From Bacillota bacterium (GTDB taxonomy: Bacteria > Bacillota > Negativicutes > Sporomusales > Sporomusaceae), in NCBI GenBank assembly GCA_017889705.1, contig JAGGAB010000020.1, forward strand, positions 1 through 64,000: a stretch of 64,000 bases of DNA, in the 5' to 3' direction. A model generated the notes under the pieces. It did no database searches. It worked only from the letters and a program-made list of their open reading frames with translations, and was not told the origin of the DNA. The translations under genes and the position numbers were made by a program. Numbering within the stretch: position 1 is the stretch's first letter; every line of letters starts with the position of its first letter. This document shows positions 7,874 to 14,358 of the stretch, piece after piece.

Positions 7874-8464
7874 GTGAAAAGAAATGTGTTATTAGTCTTA
7901 CTGGTAATCGCTTTGCTTTGTTTTAGTAATTATGTATTTGCGGCTTCGTTACGGTTTGAGGGCAAGCCAGAACAATTGGAGACGGGAAAAGTTACGGGTT
8001 ATTTTATCTGGCATGATAAGAATGGACTGCATTTGCGTACTAATGCATCAGAAAAAGAGCACAAATTTACTGGCACCATTCGTACCGATGGGTCATTTAA
8101 GGAAGTATTTGCAAACTTGGTTGGAGAAGATGATTATGTAAAAGTGGCTAAAGACCGTCGTGAGCTAACATTTCAGAGTACTACATCTGGAAAAGTAACG
8201 GGATTTGATTTTTATGTCAGAAATGCTTCATATGTTAAGTTTGATTTATCGTTGGATGGTGACTCCGTCAAATCTGGAGACATATATATTGGCGGTGAGG
8301 GGTGGCATCCGGAAAATAATAGGTTTACTCTTTTGCAGGACGAGTACAAAGTTAACGACAGCGATGGGCGGGAAGTAATAATTGTCCACGACGGTTTTTG
8401 GTGGGATTGGGAATATCCGCACTTTTATCACAGGCAACCGGGGCCACATGGTCCTTATCGTTAA
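7874..8464 (+). CDS. Secreted protein of unknown function
   Basis: 196 residues from GTG 7874, chosen because TTAGGAGTGG lies at 7856-7865 and the protein then begins with a proper signal peptide (MKRNVLLVLLVIALLCFSNYVFA); a longer frame starts at 7847. The mature protein is beta-rich (GKVTGYFIWHDKNGLHLRT; SGKVTGFDFYVRNASYVKFDLSLDG) with a C-terminal aromatic/His/Pro tail (WWDWEYPHFYHRQPGPHGPYR), which might bind metal or sit at the surface. No family recognised. It is followed by a terminator at 8544 and appears monocistronic. Confidence 0.75.
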   Translation: MKRNVLLVLLVIALLCFSNYVFAASLRFEGKPEQLETGKVTGYFIWHDKNGLHLRTNASEKEHKFTGTIRTDGSFKEVFANLVGEDDYVKVAKDRRELTFQSTTSGKVTGFDFYVRNASYVKFDLSLDGDSVKSGDIYIGGEGWHPENNRFTLLQDEYKVNDSDGREVIIVHDGFWWDWEYPHFYHRQPGPHGPYR

Positions 8465-8543
8465 GACATAGTTATTTTATAATGTAAATCTAAAGGCGGA
8501 TTTGCAAGGGTACTGATAACCTCCTTTAAAAACTGGAAATTAG

Positions 8544-8575
8544 AAAAAACCGCGAATTTTTGGTCGCGGTTTTTT
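8544..8575 (+). terminator. Intrinsic terminator
   Basis: AAAAAACCGCG (8544-8554) pairs with CGCGGTTTTTT (8565-8575), following the secreted-protein gene ending at 8464. Confidence 0.85.
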
Positions 8576-8687
8576 CTATGTGTTTGAGGAGTGGATATAA
8601 TTTTCCTTTTAAAGATTATAGTTACAAGGGATCTGTCGAATTTGACTAGAATAGTAACAACATATTAAAAAGGGATGAGGTCAGAGA

Positions 8688-9179
8688 ATGGAAGTTATGA
8701 TTCGTGCAGTTTGTTTGGAAGATTTAGATCGTATTACTGAAATTGAAGCAATATGTTTTCCCACCGCGGAAGCAGCGACGCGAGAAGCTTTCCAAGAGAG
8801 AATTGCCGCTTTTCCGGAGTCTTTTCTTGTAGCTGAAATAAACGGATTAATAATTGGATTTATTAATGGGTGTGCTACTAATAGTTCTGTTATCTATGAT
8901 GAATTGTTTCATAGCACGGCCGGGCATATAGCTGATGGAAAAAATCTAGCTATTTTTGGATTAGATGTTATTCCTGAATATCGAAAGCGGGGAGTTGCAT
9001 CTCTGCTAATGAAGCAATTTTTTCAAGTTGCCAGAAGTAACGGCAAGGAAAAGGTTATTTTGACGTGCAAAGATCGATTAGTCCGTTACTATGAGTCTTT
9101 TGGCTTTGAAAATAACGGAATATCAAATTCGGCGCATGGTGGATCTAAATGGTTTGATATGATTCTTTCGTTGTTTTGA
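8688..9179 (+). CDS. GNAT-family N-acetyltransferase
   Basis: 163 residues covering one GNAT fold. Conserved motif A is visible as LAIFGLDVIPEYRKRGVASLLMKQF, with the acetyl-CoA pyrophosphate loop RKRGVA, and motif B as YYESFGFEN near the end. The N-terminal MIRAVCLEDLDRITEIEAICFP is the usual opening strand and helix. The insertion between strands (NSSVIYDELFHSTAGHI) is like that of the arylalkylamine N-acetyltransferase-like branch, suggesting a small amine substrate, but the substrate cannot be read from sequence. GATGAGG precedes the start. It is monocistronic. Confidence 0.9.
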   Translation: MEVMIRAVCLEDLDRITEIEAICFPTAEAATREAFQERIAAFPESFLVAEINGLIIGFINGCATNSSVIYDELFHSTAGHIADGKNLAIFGLDVIPEYRKRGVASLLMKQFFQVARSNGKEKVILTCKDRLVRYYESFGFENNGISNSAHGGSKWFDMILSLF

Positions 9180-9231
9180 GTATACTTAAACGTTTAATGC
9201 TTTCAGTAACTTAATTATGATTTATATGATT

Positions 9232-9333
9232 GTTAGCGCTGGGCGAAACGAACCAACAATAATTCAATTCCAAAATATTATTTAGATATGAATTGAATGG
9301 GGCGGATTTGCATGGCCACGGCTAGCGTCTAAC
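9232..9333. repeat. Nested imperfect palindrome of about 100 bp
   Basis: Outer arms GTTAGCGCT (9232-9240) and AGCGTCTAAC (9324-9333) pair with one bulge; inner arms ATTCAATTC (9262-9270) and GAATTGAAT (9290-9298) are perfect. It sits after the GNAT gene and ends 18 bp before a separate terminator at 9352. No ORF. It may be a small mobile or RNA element. Confidence 0.5.
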
Positions 9334-9351
9334 AAAACAATGGAAACTACT

Positions 9352-9377
9352 AAAACCCGCGAGGTTTCGCGGGTTTT
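9352..9377. terminator. Intrinsic terminator between convergent genes
   Basis: AAAACCCGCGA (9352-9362) pairs with TCGCGGGTTTT (9367-9377). It can serve the GNAT gene on the plus strand and the NHL lipoprotein gene on the minus strand. Confidence 0.85.
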
Positions 9378-9460
9378 GTGCTAGGTGAGGGGGGCGGGAT
9401 TGAGGGGATAAGAGTTATGTTTTACTTTAAAAAGAGGCTATTGTAGAGGAGCGTAAAAAA

Positions 9461-10342
9461 CTAATGAATAGAGTACACATACACGGCTCCCTCATTCCAG
9501 CTGCCAACGTAAAGAGTGTCTTCGTGGACGAGGAGAGCCACGCATCCGCCAATGTTATTTGCTGCGATTTGCGTTGAACCGTCCGGCGCAAGCCGGCGTA
9601 TGCAGTTATCGCCATTATCAGCAACGAAAATTTCATTTTGGCTGCTAATGTCAATGCCAACACCAGGACGACCAAACTGAGTTGAAAAGGTGATAATTTT
9701 CTTTTCTGGTGTCACTTTGATAATGCCTCCGCCATAATTGGTGACATAAAGATTTCCCTCCCTGTCTTCGACGACACCGACAGGTGTACGCATATCTTTT
9801 GCTATCAATTCAATTTTTCCAGAGGCAGTTATTTTTACAATCTCGTTACTGCTTCTATTACTTACTAACAGGTCGCCGGCGTGATTAAAGGCTATGCCGG
9901 TAGGTGTATGTAGTCCTTGAGCAAATATGATTTTTTCTCCCGCCGACGTGATTTTATAAATGACATCGCGCGAATAGTCGGCAACGTACAAATTGTCCGC
10001 CTGGTCGAAAGCCAAGCCTGCCGGAGATCCCATACCATCGGCAAACGTGCTGTAGTTACCTGCTATATCTACCCTGGTAACAGAGCCTCCGCTCCAATTT
10101 GATACATAAAGATTGCCGCTATGGTCTATGGCAAGTCCTGTAGGAGCTTGAAAGCTTTTGTAGGTTTTTCTTAGCGTCAATGCTGCGTCTTTGACTGTGG
10201 GTTGATTTCGTTCTTCCTGGGTGGAAGGGCTGAGGTTGGCTGTTGATTTAGGTGTTGAGGCCGACTCTTGTCCGGCTATGCCAAAAGCGCAGCCTGTCAC
10301 AGATAAAAGGGTCACAATAGCAACGGGCAGTAATCGTTGCAT
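9461..10342 (-). CDS. NHL-repeat beta-propeller lipoprotein
   Basis: 293 residues. The N-terminus is a lipoprotein signal (LLSVTGC, Cys18), so the protein is probably anchored on the outer face of a membrane. After a Ser/Thr/Pro linker, residues about 60-293 are six NHL/SMP-30-like blades with repeated phrases (PTGLAIDHSGNLYVSN, PAGLAFDQADNLYVAD, PTGIAFNHAGDLLVSN, PVGVVEDREGNLYVTN). Such propellers bind partners or small ligands; some are lactonases, but no metal site is evident here. The ATG immediately follows the TAA of the SDR gene (TAAATG), so the two are translated from one mRNA under the MerR-type promoter upstream. Confidence 0.85.
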   Translation of the reverse strand: MQRLLPVAIVTLLSVTGCAFGIAGQESASTPKSTANLSPSTQEERNQPTVKDAALTLRKTYKSFQAPTGLAIDHSGNLYVSNWSGGSVTRVDIAGNYSTFADGMGSPAGLAFDQADNLYVADYSRDVIYKITSAGEKIIFAQGLHTPTGIAFNHAGDLLVSNRSSNEIVKITASGKIELIAKDMRTPVGVVEDREGNLYVTNYGGGIIKVTPEKKIITFSTQFGRPGVGIDISSQNEIFVADNGDNCIRRLAPDGSTQIAANNIGGCVALLVHEDTLYVGSWNEGAVYVYSIH

Positions 10343-11143
10343 TTATCTTCCTCCTTTGACTGCTTTTTGATTATGCAGGGAGTCTCCGGCATAATTGAAT
10401 ATCGGTGCCCCAAAACTAAAGGCAAATGTTTCCCCGTCAACAGCGCCCACAATCTCATTGCTATCGTAAAGGGCCATCAGTAAATCTGCCATTTGTTCAC
10501 TGGTATGGTAGTGGCCAAAACTCTTGTCATAATCATACTCCGCTGCATCGTTGGCGATTTTACCAAACTCGGTTTGCGTCGCGGCAGGGGCCAGTACTTT
10601 TGCCTTTAGTTCGGCTCGCTCAGCCCTTAATTCATGGGCCAACCCTTCAGTAAAGGCGCTTACGTAGAATTTGGCCGCACAATAGGTAACCGCATTGGGG
10701 ACTATACAATAGCCGCCCCTAGAGGAAATATTAATGAGCTGGGTCCCGGGAATATCCTTGTAATCTCGGACATAGAGCGAGGATAACAGGGTCAGGGCTT
10801 CCACATTGACCCGCAGCAGGGTTTCAATTTTGATCAAATCCTGGTGGGCTACGCTGTCATAATTGCCGAAGCCCGCATTATTAATCCAGGTTTCAATCGG
10901 ATACTTCTTTACCTCCTGATAGAGTTGATATACATTTGCGGGAATGGATAAATCGCAAACTTTTACTACGACATCCACAGTCGGATACTGTTCCCGAATT
11001 TCTTGCTGCAGTTCTTCCAGCTGGGCTTTGCGGCGGGCGACTACAATTAGATTTTTAGATCGCCGGGCGAACGCTTTAGCGGCTGCATAACCGATACCGG
11101 AACTGGCTCCTGTGATAACCGTATAGTTTTGGGTGTTATTCAT
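10343..11143 (-). CDS. Short-chain dehydrogenase/reductase
   Basis: 266 residues with a classical SDR Rossmann fold. Visible are TGASSGIG at 11-18 (cofactor glycine motif), NNAG near 88-91, the catalytic Ser in INISSRGG and Y-C-A-A-K (Tyr/Lys of the active site). An Arg-Arg after the second strand (VVARRKAQ) favours NADP(H). Similar proteins are oxidoreductases of unknown carbonyl substrates. An AGGAGG site precedes the ATG. It is the first gene of an operon with the NHL lipoprotein and is divergent from a MerR regulator whose operator lies in its promoter, so it is probably induced by a small molecule or stress. Confidence 0.92.
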   Translation of the reverse strand: MNNTQNYTVITGASSGIGYAAAKAFARRSKNLIVVARRKAQLEELQQEIREQYPTVDVVVKVCDLSIPANVYQLYQEVKKYPIETWINNAGFGNYDSVAHQDLIKIETLLRVNVEALTLLSSLYVRDYKDIPGTQLINISSRGGYCIVPNAVTYCAAKFYVSAFTEGLAHELRAERAELKAKVLAPAATQTEFGKIANDAAEYDYDKSFGHYHTSEQMADLLMALYDSNEIVGAVDGETFAFSFGAPIFNYAGDSLHNQKAVKGGR

Positions 11144-11175
11144 TTGTATAACCTCCTGTTTTTTGATATGCTTAT

Positions 11176-11206
11176 ACTGTACAATGTAGAGTTAACTCTA
11201 GGTCAA
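11176..11206 (-). promoter_or_regulatory. MerR-type promoter and operator of the SDR operon
   Basis: On the minus strand TTGACC (-35, 11206-11201) and TACAGT (-10, 11181-11176) are separated by 19 bp. The spacer contains the perfect palindrome TAGAGTTAACTCTA (11187-11200). An overlong 19-bp spacer with a central dyad is the hallmark of promoters activated by MerR-family proteins through DNA untwisting; the adjacent divergent gene encodes such a protein. Confidence 0.8.
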
Positions 11207-11228
11207 GTCTTTTGCGGAGGTGTGTGAA

Positions 11229-11627
11229 ATGAATTATTCCATTGGCGATTTTTCGGCCATTACCGGGATTAGTATTTATACGTTGCGGTACTATGAAAAG
11301 GAGAGCCTGATTGTTCCGGCGCGAAAAGAAAACGGCAGACGCAGTTATGCGGAAAGTGATATTGCGTGGATACAGTTTATCAAGCGTTTGAAAGATACTG
11401 GTATGCCAATCAGGGAAATCCAAAAATATGCTAAGCTCCGGTCTCAAGGCGTTACGACAATGGCTGATCGTATGGAAATACTGGCAAGTCATCGGGCTGT
11501 TCTCAAGGAAGAGATAGAAAAGCTGGAGGAACATCTTAGCAATCTGGATGATAAAATTATCTATTATCGGACGGAGATAAGGAAACAAAACATTACATAT
11601 GACACCTTGAAAAAATATAGAGTTTGA
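11229..11627 (+). CDS. MerR-family transcriptional regulator
   Basis: 132 residues from ATG 11229 (GCGGAGG at 11214-11220). Residues 1-70 are a MerR winged helix-turn-helix: YSIGDFSAITGISIYTLRYYEKESLI, then the RRSYAESDIAWIQFI wing. Residues about 75-120 form the dimerisation coiled coil (HRAVLKEEIEKLEEHLSNLDDKI). The C-terminus is short and has no Cys cluster, so it is not a classical metal sensor; it looks like the group controlling SDR or aldo/keto reductase genes in response to organic electrophiles. It is divergent from the SDR operon, with the dyad at 11187-11200 between them. Confidence 0.92.
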   Translation: MNYSIGDFSAITGISIYTLRYYEKESLIVPARKENGRRSYAESDIAWIQFIKRLKDTGMPIREIQKYAKLRSQGVTTMADRMEILASHRAVLKEEIEKLEEHLSNLDDKIIYYRTEIRKQNITYDTLKKYRV

Positions 11628-11630
11628 AAT

Positions 11631-11661
11631 AAAGATCCCCGGCTGCGTGCCGGGGATCTTT
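11631..11661. terminator. Bidirectional terminator
   Basis: AAAGATCCCCGG (11631-11642) pairs with CCGGGGATCTTT (11650-11661), between the convergent MerR (+) and MocR (-) genes. Confidence 0.9.
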
Positions 11662-11664
11662 TTC

Positions 11665-13056
11665 TTAGAATGATTGAACAAACTGTTGTAAGCGTGTTAT
11701 GCCTGTAACCAGTTGAGCTTGTTCAAGGTTGCCGTAGCCTAATACCAATTTGTTGCGGTGAAAACCTTTTACGATGCTATGCTCTTCTACAGGATAAATG
11801 CGGATGCCAAAAGTAAGAGCCTGCGAAGATATTTCGTCAAACCTGGTATCGTCGATGGTTGCCACGAGATTTAACCCAGAGGAATCGCCGCTAATTATCA
11901 CGTTTTCTCTGAAGCTGGTAATAAGTGATTGGATTAAGGTGTTGCGGCGTTCGCGGTAAATTTTTTTCATGGCAACAATATGTTTGCGCAGGTGCCCAGT
12001 TGTTATGAAACGGGCAAGTGTAAGTTGATTCATGATTGGTACACAACGGTCGAAAGCCCATTTTGCTTCGCGAAATTGTTCGATAAGGTTTGGGGGAAGT
12101 ATTAGGTAGCCTATCCGTAATCCCGGTGACAGTACTTTGCTGAAAGTCCCGACATAAATAACCCTATCAGGAGCCAACCCTTGCATTGAACTTATCGGCT
12201 GCCCCAGGTATCTGAATTCACTGTCATAGTCATCCTCCACAATGTAACCGTCTACTGTTTGCGCCTCTCTGATCAATTGAATGCGCCGCTGAATAGGTAA
12301 AACTTCTCCCAATGGCGATTGATGAGAGGGTGTAACGAAGAACAATTTGGGTTTACAGGCGGAGGGAATTAAATCGGTTTTCAGGCCGTTGTCATCAACA
12401 GGAACAGGTACTAGTGTGGCACCTGTCGAGCGCAAAAGCTTCTGAATTTCGATTGTTAAAGGATCTTCAACGATGACTTGATCATTCGGAGTAAGTAATA
12501 CTTTGGCGATTATGTTGAATGCCTGGCTTGCACCATTGGTGATTATAATTTGCTCAGGATGGCATTTTACTCCCCTGGCCGGCCAGAGGTAACTAGCAAT
12601 CGCCTGACGAAGTTCAGGGCGGCCTTCCGGTCTGCCATAGCCAAAGCAGTCAGGTGTAGAGCTGAGGTAAACTGTGCTGATTAGTCTGTTCCAACCTTGA
12701 CTAGGGAAAAAATTGAGGGCCGGATTGGCAGGGCGGAAGTCGATGATATCCTTCCTAAGTGGTTGCGACTTGTTTAAGGATGGAGGTAGGTTCGGGAGTT
12801 CATGAGCTTTTTCCAGAACGGCACCGCAAGCTATGAAGGTGCCTGAACCCGTGCGCGATTCAAGATAGCCTTCGGCCAGCAACTGATCATAAGCATTGAG
12901 GACGACATTGCGCGACACTTGAAGCTCATGGGCTAGTTCCCTGGTGGATGGCAGCTTATAGCCGGCGGTAAGATTGCCACTTAAGATCTGTTTGCGGATT
13001 GCTTCGTATATTTGGTTTATAAGCGGCAGGGAATGATCGAGTGTCAGCCATATCAT
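11665..13056 (-). CDS. MocR-type regulator (GntR DNA-binding domain fused to aminotransferase fold)
   Basis: 463 residues. Residues 1-75 are a GntR winged helix (PLINQIYEAIRKQILSG..., LPSTRELAHELQVSRNVVLNAYDQLLAEGYL). Residues about 105-463 are a fold-type I aminotransferase domain with the cofactor Asp (EDDYDSEF) and PLP-binding Lys307 (GTFSKVLSPGLRIGY). MocR/PdxR/GabR-type proteins use PLP or an amino-acid aldimine as signal rather than catalysing transamination. It is divergent from the PLP-dependent dehydratase at 13273 and probably controls it through the repeats in the 216-bp gap. TATCTCC-type ribosome site upstream of the ATG at 13056. Confidence 0.9.
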   Translation of the reverse strand: MIWLTLDHSLPLINQIYEAIRKQILSGNLTAGYKLPSTRELAHELQVSRNVVLNAYDQLLAEGYLESRTGSGTFIACGAVLEKAHELPNLPPSLNKSQPLRKDIIDFRPANPALNFFPSQGWNRLISTVYLSSTPDCFGYGRPEGRPELRQAIASYLWPARGVKCHPEQIIITNGASQAFNIIAKVLLTPNDQVIVEDPLTIEIQKLLRSTGATLVPVPVDDNGLKTDLIPSACKPKLFFVTPSHQSPLGEVLPIQRRIQLIREAQTVDGYIVEDDYDSEFRYLGQPISSMQGLAPDRVIYVGTFSKVLSPGLRIGYLILPPNLIEQFREAKWAFDRCVPIMNQLTLARFITTGHLRKHIVAMKKIYRERRNTLIQSLITSFRENVIISGDSSGLNLVATIDDTRFDEISSQALTFGIRIYPVEEHSIVKGFHRNKLVLGYGNLEQAQLVTGITRLQQFVQSF

Positions 13057-13082
13057 ACTTTTATCTCCTCAGTCTAAAAAAA

Positions 13083-13130
13083 GTGGTACTCTAAAATATA
13101 TCAAAATTGGTACTACAATAAACCAATTTT
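13083..13130. promoter_or_regulatory. Likely MocR operator between divergent genes
   Basis: Direct repeats GTGGTACT (13083-13090) and TTGGTACT (13107-13114) lie 24 nt apart. The second overlaps an inverted repeat AAAATTGG (13103-13110)/CCAATTTT (13123-13130). Paired direct repeats are the usual binding sites of MocR-type regulators. Binding is inferred from position only. Confidence 0.55.
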
Positions 13131-13272
13131 CGGTGTTACCCTAAGTTTAGACGAAATCCCATTAGGTGGCAAGGCTTGTTTGTCAACCGCTAGCAGGTGT
13201 TGCTAGTTGAGTTGTTGCTACAGCAATAGCAAAGGTAAGTCGCCTAGGTGCGGGAAGAGGGGGAGGCAAGTA

Positions 13273-14241
13273 ATGGATAATAAAATTGGGATTATAGATG
13301 TTTTTGAGGCAAAGAAGGCCATTAGTTCCTGGGTGCAGGAAACTCCTTTGGAATATAACCGAGGGTTAAGTCATCTAAGTGGTGTACAGGTTTTTCTCAA
13401 GCTTGAGTTAATGCGTGAGACAAGAGCGTTCAAAATCAGAGGAGCGTTCAATGCCCTAACCCATCTCAGTGCGAAACAAAAAGAAAATGGTATTATAGCG
13501 GCATCTGGAGGCAGTCATGCTCTAGGAGTAGCCTGTGCAGGCAATAAGCTGGGAATCAAGACAACGATTGTGGCAACTGTCCGGGCGCCAAAATCCATAC
13601 AGGAAAATTGCAAATACTACGGAGCGGAAGTCATCGTTGCCGGTGAGGTATATGATGATGCCAAAAAAGTTGCGGAGGAAATTGCTAAAGAGCGTAATCT
13701 TACGTTGATCCATTCCTATGATGATCCGTACATTATTGCCGGTCAGGGAACGATTGGACTGGAAATTTTGCAACAAATGAAGCCAGATGTGATTATATGT
13801 CCTGTTGGCGGCGGCGGTCTGCTGGCAGGAGTAGGTCTTGTAGCTGCAGCGATAAGCCCGGATACAAAAGTTTGGGGTGTTGAACCAGAAACAGCAGCTG
13901 CAATGACTGCCGCAATAAACGCCGGAAGCTTAGTAAGTATCGAAGATCCGCGGAGTATAGCGGATAAACTTGTGGTTAAGCAGGTCGGTCAATTAAACCT
14001 GGATATTGCCCGGAAAACTGTGAGTAAAATGGTTACTGTCAGCGAGCAAGAAATACGTGAGGCCATGTATTTGCTTTCTTCCTCTGCGAACCTGTGGGCG
14101 GAAGGCGCTGCAGGGGCTGCCTTAGCTGCAATGCTCAAGGAAAAGGAAAGTCTGGCTAAGCGTAAAGTTGCGCTGATACTAACCGGCGGGAATGTCGAGG
14201 CAAAGGTAATGGCCAATATTCTGGCTGAATTCAGCCGGTAA
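13273..14241 (+). CDS. Threonine/serine dehydratase-like PLP enzyme
   Basis: 322 residues from ATG 13273, which follows GGGGGAGG at 13258-13265; a longer frame from 13207 has no such site. Fold-type II PLP enzyme: Lys54 in RAFKIRGA forms the Schiff base and GGGG at 179-182 is the phosphate loop. There is no C-terminal ACT domain, so it is of the short, non-allosteric (catabolic) type. The loop after the first strand reads ASGGSHALG where threonine dehydratases usually have S-x-GNHAQ, so substrate specificity may differ (a related hydroxy-amino acid is possible). Divergent from a MocR regulator, suggesting induction by its substrate. Confidence 0.85.
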   Translation: MDNKIGIIDVFEAKKAISSWVQETPLEYNRGLSHLSGVQVFLKLELMRETRAFKIRGAFNALTHLSAKQKENGIIAASGGSHALGVACAGNKLGIKTTIVATVRAPKSIQENCKYYGAEVIVAGEVYDDAKKVAEEIAKERNLTLIHSYDDPYIIAGQGTIGLEILQQMKPDVIICPVGGGGLLAGVGLVAAAISPDTKVWGVEPETAAAMTAAINAGSLVSIEDPRSIADKLVVKQVGQLNLDIARKTVSKMVTVSEQEIREAMYLLSSSANLWAEGAAGAALAAMLKEKESLAKRKVALILTGGNVEAKVMANILAEFSR

Positions 14242-14244
14242 TCT

Positions 14245-14285
14245 AAAATCCCGCTTTTGGGCTTTTCGGCTTAAATCGGGATTTT
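14245..14285. terminator. Terminator hairpin
   Basis: AAAATCCCG (14245-14253) pairs with CGGGATTTT (14277-14285) around an inner weak hairpin, between convergent genes. Confidence 0.75.
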
Positions 14286-14358
14286 ATCTACCTTATGACC
14301 TGCGGCTATGCAGCTGGTTTTGAGAATATGTATTCACTTTGGACAGCTTGTTTAAAGA

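Noticed and set aside
9232..9333. Integron attC site
   Set aside because: GTTA... and ...TAAC ends are present, but the order of the core sites is the reverse of attC, and GTTAGCG does not match GTTRRRY. No integrase or cassette array is near.
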